Positions 1-8,703 of a stretch of DNA of 33,575 nucleotides are shown one piece after another. Location of the stretch: NCBI RefSeq assembly GCF_003335585.1, contig NZ_QBFD01000046.1:1003033-1036607 (forward strand), read 5' to 3'. Position 1 is the stretch's first letter. Every line of letters begins with the position of its first letter. The notes beneath the pieces are model-generated. The model saw only the letters and a program-made list of their open reading frames with translations. It searched no databases and had not been told where the DNA came from. The stretch comes from Sulfitobacter sp. DFL-14 (GTDB lineage: Bacteria; Pseudomonadota; Alphaproteobacteria; Rhodobacterales; Rhodobacteraceae). A program made the translations under genes and the position numbers.

Positions 1-2
1 GC

Positions 3-42
3 GCATCTGCTTGAAATAGAACCACTATTCTTGCGCAGATGC
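3..42. repeat. Imperfect long hairpin at window edge
   Basis: An 8-base inverted repeat, GCATCTGC at 3-10 and GCAGATGC at 35-42, encloses a second inverted repeat, AATAG at 15-19 and CTATT at 25-29, around the loop AACCA. It lies downstream of the ntrX stop on the minus strand. There is no clean T run on either side, so it is not an obvious intrinsic terminator. The remaining bases up to 190 hold no supportable gene. Confidence 0.4.
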
Positions 43-101
43 TTCTTGTCTGCGAAAAAATCTGTCAAACTGAGTATATAGAATTAATGGGTCCAGAGCC
101 T

Positions 102-135
102 AAATATTCCCGGGGTCTGGGGCAGCGCCCCAGTC
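102..135. repeat. Dispersed hairpin repeat, copy 1
   Basis: The stretch AAATATTCCCGGGGT is followed by a perfect 7-bp stem, CTGGGGC at 117-123 and GCCCCAG at 127-133, with the loop AGC, then TCCAACA. The same arrangement recurs near 20758 and 30649. It sits about 55 bases past the ntrX stop, so it may end ntrX transcription, but no T run supports that directly. Confidence 0.6.
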
Positions 136-190
136 CAACATCAGCACCAGGCGAAACAATGGCCCGGGTCTCGGGCAGCCACCCCCCGGA

Positions 191-1603
191 TCACTCCGCC
201 GTTGCCTGCTCCTCGTCCACATGGGCCACCCGCACCCCGGATTTGGCCGAGGTCACCACCCCCAGCGACTTCAGCTTACGGTGCAGGGCCGAACGCTCCA
301 TGCCGACGAAATTCGCGGTGCGCGAGATATTGCCGCCAAAGCGGTTGATCTGGGTCAGCAGATATTCCCGCTCAAAGGCTTCGCGGGCCTCGCGCAGCGG
401 CAGGGTGGCCAGGGCACCGGACAGCACGACGCGGCCATCGTCCTCGCCGCGCTCTTCCTCGCCGGGCAACTCGCGCGCCTCGATCGGGCCGGTGCCCTCG
501 CCCAGGATCAGCACCCGTTCCACCAGGTTCTTGAGCTGGCGCACGTTGCCGGGCCAGACCATGGTCTGCATCAGGGCAATCGCATCATCGCTGAGCGCCC
601 GCTGGGGCAACCCCTGGCTGCGGTTGAATTCGGCGATGAAATGCTCCGCCAGCAGCGGAATATCCTCGCGCCGCTCTTCCAGCGAAGGCACCGCAATCGG
701 CACCACGTTCAGCCGGTGATACAGTTCCTGCCGGAAGGTCTCGGCCCGGATCGCCGCCTCAAGGTCGCGGTTGGTCGATGAGATGACCCGCAGGTCCACG
801 CGCACCTTGTCGTTGCCGCCCACGCGGGTGAATTGCTGGTCCACCAGCACCCGCAGGATCTTGGATTGGGTGCCCAGCGGCATGTCCGCCACCTCGTCGA
901 AATAGATCACCCCGCCATGGGCCTGCTCCAGCAGACCCGGCTCCACGCCCCGGTCGGCCCCTTCGCGGCCGAACAGGACTTCTTCCATCCGGTCCGGGGC
1001 CACCCCGGCACAATTCACCGTGACAAAGGGCGCCTGCGCGCGGTTGGAATGGGCATGAATATAACGCGCCGCGATTTCCTTGCCCGATCCGGCAGGCCCG
1101 CTCAGCATCACCCTGCCATTCGATTTCGTCACCTTGTCCAGCTGCCCGATCAGCGCGCGATAGGCCGCCGAATTGCCCAGCATCTCCGAGGTCACGATAT
1201 CCTTGCGCTTGAGGGTCTGGTTCTCGCGGCGCAGGCGCGAGGTTTCCATGGCGCGGCGGATCACCACCAGCAACTGGTCGATGTTGAAGGGTTTCTCGAT
1301 GAAATCGTAGGCCCCCTGCTTGATCGCCGCCACCGCGATCTCGATATTGCCATGGCCCGAGATGATCACCACCGGCACATCCGGGTTGTCGCGTTTGACG
1401 GTCTTGAGAATGTCGATGCCATCCATCCGGCTGTCCTTGAGCCAGATGTCGAGGATCATCAGCGCCGGCGGCTCGGTGTTGATCGCGGCCATCGCCTCGT
1501 CCGATCCGCCTGCCAGCCGCGTCGCATATCCCTCGTCTTCCAGGATGTCCGAAATCAACTCACGGATGTCCCTCTCATCGTCAACAATCAGAATATCACT
1601 CAT
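191..1603 (-). CDS. ntrX: Response regulator NtrX
   Basis: 470 residues. Response regulator partner of the membrane kinase NtrY, acting in the cytoplasm on nitrogen, redox and envelope genes in alphaproteobacteria. The receiver domain covers about residues 3-120, with phospho-acceptor Asp52 in MILDIW and acidic DDE at 8-10. The AAA+ domain has Walker A GPAGSGKE and Walker B YFDEVADM. A Fis-type helix-turn-helix lies near 425-450. The GAFTGA sigma-54 contact loop is missing: the stretch after LFGREG reads ADRGVEPG, so direct sigma-54 activation is unlikely (known for NtrX of this group). The ATG overlaps the ntrY stop as ATGA, indicating coupled translation as the last gene of the cluster in this window. 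Identity is well supported by order and domain architecture. Confidence 0.95.
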   Translation of the reverse strand: MSDILIVDDERDIRELISDILEDEGYATRLAGGSDEAMAAINTEPPALMILDIWLKDSRMDGIDILKTVKRDNPDVPVVIISGHGNIEIAVAAIKQGAYDFIEKPFNIDQLLVVIRRAMETSRLRRENQTLKRKDIVTSEMLGNSAAYRALIGQLDKVTKSNGRVMLSGPAGSGKEIAARYIHAHSNRAQAPFVTVNCAGVAPDRMEEVLFGREGADRGVEPGLLEQAHGGVIYFDEVADMPLGTQSKILRVLVDQQFTRVGGNDKVRVDLRVISSTNRDLEAAIRAETFRQELYHRLNVVPIAVPSLEERREDIPLLAEHFIAEFNRSQGLPQRALSDDAIALMQTMVWPGNVRQLKNLVERVLILGEGTGPIEARELPGEEERGEDDGRVVLSGALATLPLREAREAFEREYLLTQINRFGGNISRTANFVGMERSALHRKLKSLGVVTSAKSGVRVAHVDEEQATAE

Positions 1604-3846
1604 GCGGTTTCCTCCATCTGGGCCGGGGTCTGGGTTGGCACGATCGGCAGGGTAATCACCGCCATCGCGCCAAAGTGGTTTTGCCCCTCGAACACGGGGG
1701 CATTTTCGAGGGTCAGGCTGCCGCCATGTTCCTCGATGATCTTCTTGACGATGGGCAGGCCAAGGCCGGTGCCCTCGCTGCGCGTCGTCACATAGGGTTC
1801 AAACAGCCGTGCCCGGTCTTCGGGCAGGCCGATGCCATTGTCGGCAATGGCGATGCGTGCGGTTGTCTCGCCCGGAACCATCCTGACGAAAATCTGCGGC
1901 ACCAGGTCATCGGGCGCGCCTTTTTCCTTCAGGCTTTCAATGGCTTCGCCCGCGTTCTTGATCAGGTTCGTCAGCGCCTGCGAAATCATCGTGGCATCGA
2001 CCTGGGACAGCACGGGATAATCCGGCAATTCGGCCCGGATCCGCACCCCGGGTTGGCCTGCCTGCTGCAGGAACACCGCGTCCCGCAGCAGCTGGCACAG
2101 GTCCTCCTGCGCGGTTTCGGGCTCCGGCATCCGGGCAAATTTCGAGAATTCGTCAACGATGCGCCGCAGGTCTCCGGTCTGGCGGATGATCACGCCGGTC
2201 ATCTGGTCCAGTTTCTCGGCATCATCGCCCTGCATCTGCGACCCGAACTTGCGCCTGATCCGCTCGGCGGACAGCTGGATCGGGGTCAGCGGGTTCTTGA
2301 TCTCATGGGCAATCCGCCGCGCCACGTCGCCCCAGGCGGCCATGCGCTGTGCGCTGACCAGGTCGGTCACGTCGTCAAAGGCCACCACATAGCCCTCAAG
2401 CCTGCCATTGTCGCTGCGCCGGGTGGCCATGCGCACCAGCAGGTTCTCCATCGCGCCCTGCCGGGAAACCTTGACCTCGCCGGTGGTGGCCTCACCGCCG
2501 TTGCCCGACAAGGTGTCGAACAGCGGCCCGAATTCCGGCACCGCGACCGTCAGCGACAGCGATTGCTGTTCCTCGGTCCAGTCCAGCAGGCGCATGGCCG
2601 AGCGGTTGACGAAAGTCACCCTGCCCTCGGGGTCCAGCCCCACCACCCCGGAGGTGACAGAAGAGAGCACCGAATCGAACAGCCGCCTGCGGCGTTCGAT
2701 CTGACGGTTGTTGTCCAAAAGCGTTTCGCGCTGGCCGCGCAGCTGGGTGGTCATCTGGTTGAAGTAACGGCCCAGCATGGCAATTTCATCGTCGCCATCC
2801 TCTTCGCGCACCTGCACGTTCAGATCGCCCGCACCGACCTGCTGCGCCGCCCCGGTCAGACGCCCCACCGGCCCGGACAGACGTTCGGCAAACCACAGCC
2901 CCAGCCAGACTGCCGCCAGGATCAGGATCACCGCAAAGCCGACATAAAGCAGGCCGAATTCAAACAGCAGCCTGCCCCGGTCCTTCTCCAGCTGCTGATA
3001 GAGCCGTGCAGTTTCCTGGGTTTCATCCAGCAGCGACAGGATATCGCCATCGACATCCCGGCTGACATAAAGGTAACGGTCCACCGCCCCCTGCAAAGGC
3101 ACCAGGGCGCGGAATTCATTGGTTGGCCAATCCTCGATCACCAGGACCTCGGTCGCGCGCGATTCCTCGATCTGCTCGGCACTCGGTTCCTCGAAATTGA
3201 ACAGGTAGGACCGCGCCCCGCGCGACCGGATCTGGCCGGTGCCGTCAATCAGATAGGCTTCGCGCAGGCCCCGCTGGGATTGCCGCTGCCCCTCGGTCAG
3301 AAGCTGACGGTCGGTCAGCACGCGCCCCGCCCCGGTGTTCTGGTCAATGAACCGCGCCAGCGCCACCGCATCCTCGCGCAGGCCCTCGCGCTGCTCGTTC
3401 TCATAGGCCTGTGCCGCGGTCAGCGAATTTTCCACCACAGAGCGGACCCGGTCCGAAAACCAGCCTTCCAGACCCACATTGACCGTAAGGCCCGCAAAGA
3501 CCGCCACGCTGACCGTGGGGATCAGCGCCATCAGGGCAAAAACCCCGGTCAGGCGCAGGTGCAGCCGCGAACCGGCGGATTTGGCACGCCGTGCCGCAAC
3601 CAGTCGCGCCACCTGGCTCAGCACAAGGGCCGCGATCAGCAGCACATAGACCAGGTCGGTCAGCAGGATCAGACGCAGGCTGGGGGTATTGGCCCCCTGC
3701 CCCAGCGGCCCCAGAATCAGATAGGTCGCCATGGCCAGAACCGGCCCCAGAACCACCAGCCCCAGGGTCGCAAGATTGCGCACGCGTTTCACGCGCCGCA
3801 GACGGCCCAGACTTTCCAAGGTGATGCTGCGTGACCGGGATGCCAC
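1600..3846 (-). CDS. ntrY: Sensor histidine kinase NtrY
   Basis: 748 residues. Membrane histidine kinase that phosphorylates NtrX. Hydrophobic segments at about 25-46, 59-80, 98-122 and 296-319 suggest four membrane spans, with a large periplasmic sensing region between the third and fourth. A HAMP linker follows (about 320-373), then a PAS domain (about 386-495), a dimerisation domain with His514 in RRIAHEIKNPLTP, and a C-terminal ATPase domain with DNGIGLPE and GTGLGLPIVKKI. Full length for the family. GAGGATAG lies upstream of the ATG. It begins 112 bases after ntrC, and that gap contains a palindrome, so it may have its own promoter as well as read-through from ntrC. Confidence 0.95.
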   Translation of the reverse strand: MASRSRSITLESLGRLRRVKRVRNLATLGLVVLGPVLAMATYLILGPLGQGANTPSLRLILLTDLVYVLLIAALVLSQVARLVAARRAKSAGSRLHLRLTGVFALMALIPTVSVAVFAGLTVNVGLEGWFSDRVRSVVENSLTAAQAYENEQREGLREDAVALARFIDQNTGAGRVLTDRQLLTEGQRQSQRGLREAYLIDGTGQIRSRGARSYLFNFEEPSAEQIEESRATEVLVIEDWPTNEFRALVPLQGAVDRYLYVSRDVDGDILSLLDETQETARLYQQLEKDRGRLLFEFGLLYVGFAVILILAAVWLGLWFAERLSGPVGRLTGAAQQVGAGDLNVQVREEDGDDEIAMLGRYFNQMTTQLRGQRETLLDNNRQIERRRRLFDSVLSSVTSGVVGLDPEGRVTFVNRSAMRLLDWTEEQQSLSLTVAVPEFGPLFDTLSGNGGEATTGEVKVSRQGAMENLLVRMATRRSDNGRLEGYVVAFDDVTDLVSAQRMAAWGDVARRIAHEIKNPLTPIQLSAERIRRKFGSQMQGDDAEKLDQMTGVIIRQTGDLRRIVDEFSKFARMPEPETAQEDLCQLLRDAVFLQQAGQPGVRIRAELPDYPVLSQVDATMISQALTNLIKNAGEAIESLKEKGAPDDLVPQIFVRMVPGETTARIAIADNGIGLPEDRARLFEPYVTTRSEGTGLGLPIVKKIIEEHGGSLTLENAPVFEGQNHFGAMAVITLPIVPTQTPAQMEETA

Positions 3847-3867
3847 CCGCTATCCTCGCCGATGATG

Positions 3868-3885
3868 TGATGCACGGGTGCATCA
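3868..3885. promoter_or_regulatory. Palindrome in ntrC-ntrY gap
   Basis: TGATGCAC at 3868-3875 and GTGCATCA at 3878-3885 form a perfect 8-bp inverted repeat around GG. It is 21 bases upstream of the ntrY start, in the 5' untranslated or promoter zone. Half-sites resemble NtrC boxes (TGCAC/GTGCA), but the 2-base spacing is shorter than in the classical site. A second small hairpin, GCCAC at 3939-3943 and GTGGC at 3950-3954, follows the ntrC stop. Operator function is inferred. Confidence 0.45.
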
Positions 3886-3958
3886 ACCGCCATATTATGT
3901 GGTCCTGATCGCACTCAACGTTAAGCTGAGACACGATGGCCACGGTTATGTGGCGCTT

Positions 3959-5332
3959 TTACATCATTTTGCGACCCCGTGTCACCTCAATATCGAGGTC
4001 GGTGATTTTCTTGCGCAGGGTGTTCCGGTTTATGCCCAGCAGATCGGCGCATTTCGCCTGATTCCCCGAGGTCGCCCCCAGGGCGATCTCGATCAGCGGG
4101 GCCTCCACTTCGCGCAGGATCCGCGCGTAAAGCCCTGGCGGTGGCAAGATTGCGCCATGCTGGTCAAAATACCGCCGCAGATGACGTTCCACGCTTTGGC
4201 CCAGCCGCTCCGTATTGGCCTGGGTGCTCAAGGGTTCCGGCGAGGGCTGCGCCCCCAGCACCTGTTCGGCCTCCGTCTGCGAGATTTCGGCGGCGCGGCT
4301 AGTCAGGGCCAGCTGGCGCATCGCATGTTCCAGCTGCCGCACATTGCCGGGCCAGGGATAATTGGCAAAGACCTTGGAGGCCCCTTCGGACAGGTGGCGC
4401 GGCAGGGTGGAAACCGACCCTTCGGCCTTTTCCAGGAAATGTGCCGCCAGCAGGTCGATGTCCTCCACCCGGTCGCGCAGCGCCGGCACATGCAGGGTGG
4501 CGCCGGACAGGCGGTAATAAAGATCACGGCGCAGTGTGCCCGCCTTCATCGCGGCGGCAAGGTCGGACTGGCTGGTGGCCAGGAAACGCGGCGTATATTC
4601 GCCCGGCGCATCCATCATCCGCGCGATACGGGCCTGGATCTCATGGTCGATGTCCGCGATCTCGTCGATCAGCAGGGTGCCGCCACGCACCCGCGCCAGC
4701 ACCCGCGCGGGGCCTTCAAGCTCTTGCAGATCGGCACCCGTCACGGTCACGAAAGGCAGCGAACGGCGGTCGGAAAAGTCGTGAATCGCGCGGCCGATCA
4801 GCGACTTGCCGGTGCCGCTTTCGCCCCAGACCAGCACCGGAAGGTCGGTGTTCATCACCCGTGCCACCAGCCGGTAAAGCGCCTGCATCACCGGTGTCCG
4901 GCCCACCAGCGGCAGGTCGTCGCGTTCCTCTGTGCCGGTCTTGCCGGAGGGGGCCGCGCGGGTCGCGCCCTTGCGGTCCAGCGCCCGGGCGGTCCGTTTC
5001 ATCAGATCGGGCAGATCGAAGGGTTTGGGCAGGTAATCAAACGCTTCCGCCTCCGCCGCCTTGATCGCGGTCATGATGGTGTTCTGCGCCGAAATCACGA
5101 TCACTGGCATATCCGGCCTGTCCTGAGAGATTTTCGGCAGCATCTCCAGACCGTTGCCATCGGGCATGGCCACATCGGTGATCACCACGTCGCCCTTGCC
5201 CTCACCGACCCAACGCATCAGCGTCGTCAGGCTTGAGGTGGCATGCACCTTGCATCCCGCGCGGGTCAGGGCCTGTGTCAGCACGGTGCGGATCGTGCGG
5301 TCGTCATCGGCGACCAGTACGGTACCATCCAT
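3959..5332 (-). CDS. ntrC: Nitrogen regulator NtrC (GAFTGA-less)
   Basis: 457 residues. DNA-binding response regulator phosphorylated by NtrB, controlling nitrogen assimilation genes. The receiver domain has Asp53 in VVITDVAMPDG. The AAA+ domain shows Walker A GESGTGKS and Walker B TLLIDEIADID. A Fis-type helix-turn-helix near the C-terminus contains GNQAKCADLLGINRNTLRKK. Between LQELEG and ARVLARVRGG the loop that would carry GAFTGA is deleted, so the protein is of the Rhodobacter capsulatus type, known to activate sigma-70 polymerase. AGGAGATATAAGAC upstream of the ATG gives a strong ribosome site lying inside the end of ntrB. The spacing of 3 bases to ntrB indicates one operon. Confidence 0.95.
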   Translation of the reverse strand: MDGTVLVADDDRTIRTVLTQALTRAGCKVHATSSLTTLMRWVGEGKGDVVITDVAMPDGNGLEMLPKISQDRPDMPVIVISAQNTIMTAIKAAEAEAFDYLPKPFDLPDLMKRTARALDRKGATRAAPSGKTGTEERDDLPLVGRTPVMQALYRLVARVMNTDLPVLVWGESGTGKSLIGRAIHDFSDRRSLPFVTVTGADLQELEGPARVLARVRGGTLLIDEIADIDHEIQARIARMMDAPGEYTPRFLATSQSDLAAAMKAGTLRRDLYYRLSGATLHVPALRDRVEDIDLLAAHFLEKAEGSVSTLPRHLSEGASKVFANYPWPGNVRQLEHAMRQLALTSRAAEISQTEAEQVLGAQPSPEPLSTQANTERLGQSVERHLRRYFDQHGAILPPPGLYARILREVEAPLIEIALGATSGNQAKCADLLGINRNTLRKKITDLDIEVTRGRKMM

Positions 5333-5335
5333 GTC

Positions 5336-6409
5336 TTATATCTCCTCTTGATGCGCCGGGGCGCGGGATAACGATATGCGAAAGACGGTGCGCCCCGGTG
5401 TGCTGTCCACCGAGATCCAGCCGTCGTGTTCGGAAATGATCTTGGACACCAGCGCCAGCCCCAGCCCGGTGCCGTTCTCGCGCCCGGATACGAAGGGATC
5501 GAAGATCACCGACCTGATGTGGTCGGGCAGCCCCGGACCATCGTCGATCACCTCGATCTGCAGGGGCAGCGACTGGCCGGAGCCATCGGCGCGGCGCAGG
5601 CGGAAGGAATGTTCGAAATAGGTGTGCAGGCGGATCGTCCCGCCCCCCTCTCCGGCGGCCTCCGAGGCGTTCTTGAGCAGGTTCAGCACCACCTGCAGCA
5701 ACTGGTCCTTGTCCCCCAGCGCGGGCGGCAGCGAGGGGTCGTAATCCTCGATGATCTTCATCTGCGCGCCAAAGCCCAGCAGCGCGGAGCGCCTGGCGCG
5801 GTCCAGCACGTCATGCAGGTTCACGGGCTTGCGCACCGGCTCGGTCAGATTGCCGAATTGCTCCACCTGCTCCAGCAGCTTCACGATGCGGCGGCTTTCC
5901 GCGACAATCAGGTCGGTCAACTCCAGTTCGTCCGCGTTCAGGTTCATCGACAAAAGCTGCGCGGCCCCGGTGATGCCCGCCAGCGGGTTCTTGATCTCAT
6001 GCGCCAGCATCTCGGCCATGCCAATGGCGGATTTCGCGGCGGATTTGACAGAATGGCTCTGGGTCATGCGCCCCGCCAGCTCGCGCGGGCTGATCATCAT
6101 CAGCATATAGCCCGCATGCCCCGACAGCGGCGCGATCTGGAGCGAGGATTTCAACGGCGCGCGCTGGCCCGAACCCACGTCGATGTCATTGACGAAAAGT
6201 GGCGTGCTGCTTTCACGGGCGCGTTCGAACGCCTCTTCCAGCGGATCGTCGACGGCAATCATGTCCCACACCGGGCTGCCCTTCACATGTTTGGCAGAGG
6301 CGTTGAGAAAGCCTTCGGCGGCGGGGTTCATCGCGTCGATCCTGTTGTCGGGCGCGATCACGAAACTGGGGATCGGCAAAGAGGCCCAGATCTGGCGGTC
6401 CATGCTCAT
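5336..6409 (-). CDS. ntrB: Nitrogen sensor kinase NtrB
   Basis: 357 residues. Soluble histidine kinase/phosphatase that controls NtrC phosphorylation in response to PII proteins. An N-terminal PAS-like region (about 7-110) contains FVIAPDNRIDAMNPAAEGF. The phospho-acceptor His137 lies in LAHEIKNPLAGITGAAQLL. The ATPase domain carries DGPGLPD and GTGLGLALVSKI. No membrane segments. Its start overlaps the dusB stop by ATGA and its end carries the ntrC ribosome site, so dusB-ntrB-ntrC read as one transcript. Confidence 0.95.
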   Translation of the reverse strand: MSMDRQIWASLPIPSFVIAPDNRIDAMNPAAEGFLNASAKHVKGSPVWDMIAVDDPLEEAFERARESSTPLFVNDIDVGSGQRAPLKSSLQIAPLSGHAGYMLMMISPRELAGRMTQSHSVKSAAKSAIGMAEMLAHEIKNPLAGITGAAQLLSMNLNADELELTDLIVAESRRIVKLLEQVEQFGNLTEPVRKPVNLHDVLDRARRSALLGFGAQMKIIEDYDPSLPPALGDKDQLLQVVLNLLKNASEAAGEGGGTIRLHTYFEHSFRLRRADGSGQSLPLQIEVIDDGPGLPDHIRSVIFDPFVSGRENGTGLGLALVSKIISEHDGWISVDSTPGRTVFRISLSRAPAHQEEI

Positions 6410-7392
6410 GCGGCCACCAATGCGCGGTCGGCGGTCAGCGCCTCGCGCAGCAGTTTGACGGTCAGGGCCGGTGTCGCCCCGGTCAGCACCGCGCGGCGCA
6501 GTTCCGCCGGGGTGCCAGCGGTATCCATGTACCAGCCAAGATGTTTGCGGGCGACACGTGCGCCCAGTTCAACGCCGTAAAAGCCAAGCATCGCCTCGTA
6601 ATGTTCCTCCACCATGTCGGCAAAGCCCTTGCCCTGCGGCACCCGGGGTTCCGGGGTGCCGTAAAGCGCATGGGAAACCTGTGCCAGCAGCCAGGGCCGC
6701 CCCTGCGCTCCGCGCCCGACCATCACCCCATCCGCGCCGGAATGGTCCAGCGCCGTGCGCGCGGCGCGGGTGCTGGTGATGTCGCCATTGGCAATCACCG
6801 GGATCTCCACCGCGTCCTTCACCCGGCGGATCGCGCGCCAGTTGGCCCGCCCCTTGTAGAACTGGCAGCGGGTGCGGCCGTGGATGGTGATCATGCAGAT
6901 GCCTGCCGCCTCGGCGCGGCGCGCGATGTCCGCGGCATTCAGCATCTCGTCGTCCCAGCCCAGCCGGGTCTTGAGCGTGACCGGCACGTCCACCGCCGCC
7001 ACCACCGCCTCGATCAGGCGCAGGGCGTGATCCGGGGTCTTCATCAAAGCGGAGCCCGAGGCGCCCTGGGTCACCTTCTTGGCCGGGCAGCCCATGTTGA
7101 TGTCGATGATCCGCGCGCCCTGCCCCGCGATCATGCGCGCGGCCTCCGCCATCGGCGCGGCCTCGCGGCCCGCGATCTGCACGGCAGTGCCCTCGACACC
7201 CAGGCCCAGCTCGGCCTTTTCGCGGGTGCCGGGGCGGCGGCTCAGCAATTCCTGGCTCGCAACCATCTCGGACACCACCAGCCCCGCGCCAAAGCGCGCC
7301 ACCAGCGTCCGGTAGGGCAGATCGGTGATTCCGGCCATCGGGGCGAGGAACACCGGAGGAAAGAGGTCATTTGGCAGGCGTGTCGCGGTCAC
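6406..7392 (-). CDS. dusB: tRNA-dihydrouridine synthase DusB (NifR3)
   Basis: 328 residues. FMN enzyme that reduces specific uridines of tRNA to dihydrouridine; historically nifR3, the first gene of the ntr operon in Rhodobacter. Motifs: LAPMAGITDLPYR (FMN site), VSEMVAS, and DINMGCPAKKV with the catalytic Cys102, then ITIHGRTR and IANGDI of the TIM barrel. The start is GTG at 7392 (minus), chosen because AAGGA lies 9 bases upstream and the product begins MTATRLPND. Ends in an ATGA overlap with ntrB. Divergent from ispDF across 180 bases. Confidence 0.95.
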   Translation of the reverse strand: MTATRLPNDLFPPVFLAPMAGITDLPYRTLVARFGAGLVVSEMVASQELLSRRPGTREKAELGLGVEGTAVQIAGREAAPMAEAARMIAGQGARIIDINMGCPAKKVTQGASGSALMKTPDHALRLIEAVVAAVDVPVTLKTRLGWDDEMLNAADIARRAEAAGICMITIHGRTRCQFYKGRANWRAIRRVKDAVEIPVIANGDITSTRAARTALDHSGADGVMVGRGAQGRPWLLAQVSHALYGTPEPRVPQGKGFADMVEEHYEAMLGFYGVELGARVARKHLGWYMDTAGTPAELRRAVLTGATPALTVKLLREALTADRALVAA

Positions 7393-7495
7393 ATGCTTAA
7401 TCCTTGTGCGCTTGGGTCAGGTCTATCGTCACCCCCCTGATACCTCAATGAATTATCGCCCCCCAATACCACAGTACAACCCGAAATGCCCAATA

Positions 7496-7542
7496 TTTAG
7501 GCAGCGCACCTGGACGATTGCGCCTTTAGGCCACATTGCCTA
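7496..7542. promoter_or_regulatory. TAGGC repeats in dusB-ispDF divergent region
   Basis: The 180-base divergent spacer is AT-richer than its flanks. TTTAGGC occurs at 7496-7502 and again at 7525-7531; the second copy forms an inverted repeat with GCCTA at 7538-7542 (spacer CACATT). GCGCA and TGCGC between them can also pair. This could be an operator for either operon; no clear -35/-10 pair was recognised. Confidence 0.25.
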
Positions 7543-7572
7543 GACAGGTTTCATGCACGATCAGAGCCCTTC

Positions 7573-8703
7573 ATGACCATTTGCGCCCTTATCGTGGCGG
7601 CCGGGCGCGGCACCCGCGCCGGGGGCGATCTGCCCAAGCAATGGCAGCGGGTCGCGGGGCGCAGCGTGCTGGCCCATACCATCGCCGCATTCCGGGCGCA
7701 TCCTGCCGTCGACACCATCGCGCTGGTGCTGCATCCCGATGACCTGGACAAGGCCGCGCCGTTCCGGGATGCGGGCATCGCGGTGGCCGCAGGCGGGTCG
7801 GACCGGGCCGCATCGGTACGCGCGGGGCTCGCACTCCTGCCCGACAGCGGCAAGGTCCTGATCCATGATGCGGCGCGCTGCTGCGTCCCGCAACAGGTCA
7901 TCACAGAGGTGATCGCTGCGCTGGAGCATCACGCCGCCGCCGCCCCCGGCCTGCCGGTCACAGATGCGCTGTGGCAGGGCGATGCGCAGCGTGTCACCGG
8001 CACTCGGGACCGCGAAGGGCTTTTTGCCGCCCAGACGCCGCAGGGCTTTGATTTGCCCGTGATCCGCGCCGCCCATGTGGCATATGAAGGCCCGGCGGCG
8101 GATGACGTGGCGGTGGCGCGGGCGGCAGGCATTGTGGTTGCCATCACCCCCGGCGACGCCGATAACATGAAGATCACGACGCCCGGCGATTTCGCCCGCG
8201 CCGCGCGGATACTGGAGGGCCGGATGGACATCAGAACAGGCAACGGATTTGACGTTCATGCCTTTGGCCCCGGCGATCATGTGACGCTCTGCGGCCTGCG
8301 CATCCCGCATGATCATGGCCTTGTGGGCCATTCGGATGCGGATGTGGGGATGCATACGGTGACCGATGCGATCTATGGCGCGCTGGCAATGGGCGACATC
8401 GGCCAGCATTTCCCGCCCTCGGATCCGCAGTGGAAAGGCGCCGCCAGCGAGGTTTTCCTGCGCCATGCCGCCGGGCTTGCCGCGCAGGCCGGATTCGCGA
8501 TCACCCATGTGGATTGCACCCTGGTCTGCGAACACCCCAAGATCGGCCCCCATGCCCCGGAAATGCGCCGCGTCATGGCGGGGCTGCTGGGGCTGGAGGT
8601 TGAGCGCGTTTCGGTCAAGGCCACCACCTCGGAGCGGCTGGGCTTTACCGGACGCGGCGAGGGCATCGCCTGTATGGCCACGGCAACATTGGTGAAATCA
8701 TGA
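7573..8703 (+). CDS. ispDF: Bifunctional IspD/IspF enzyme
   Basis: 376 residues. Fusion of 2-C-methyl-D-erythritol 4-phosphate cytidylyltransferase (IspD, about residues 1-218) with 2-C-methyl-D-erythritol 2,4-cyclodiphosphate synthase (IspF, about 219-376), two steps of the MEP isoprenoid pathway. IspD signature: ALIVAAGRGTRAGGDLPKQW for CTP binding, and VLIHDAARC. IspF signature: GNGFDVHAF and GHSDADVGMHTVTDAIYGA with metal-binding Asp and His, and KATTSERLGFTGRGEG. The fusion is typical of alphaproteobacteria. First gene of an ATGA-coupled operon with pgpA and pncC. The fused enzyme may channel intermediates with IspE, as proposed for the family. Confidence 0.96.
   Translation: MTICALIVAAGRGTRAGGDLPKQWQRVAGRSVLAHTIAAFRAHPAVDTIALVLHPDDLDKAAPFRDAGIAVAAGGSDRAASVRAGLALLPDSGKVLIHDAARCCVPQQVITEVIAALEHHAAAAPGLPVTDALWQGDAQRVTGTRDREGLFAAQTPQGFDLPVIRAAHVAYEGPAADDVAVARAAGIVVAITPGDADNMKITTPGDFARAARILEGRMDIRTGNGFDVHAFGPGDHVTLCGLRIPHDHGLVGHSDADVGMHTVTDAIYGALAMGDIGQHFPPSDPQWKGAASEVFLRHAAGLAAQAGFAITHVDCTLVCEHPKIGPHAPEMRRVMAGLLGLEVERVSVKATTSERLGFTGRGEGIACMATATLVKS

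Noticed and set aside
1675..3834. Very long antisense open frame opposite ntrY (and similar ones opposite lipA/DUF6456 and guaA)
   Set aside because: High GC at third positions keeps antisense frames open. The translations are rich in Arg, His, Gly and Gln without domains, and the opposite strand encodes well-recognised proteins.
3868..3885. Classical NtrC binding site
   Set aside because: Half-sites resemble it, but the spacing is 2 bases rather than the longer gap of the classical site, so it is reported only as an unassigned palindrome.
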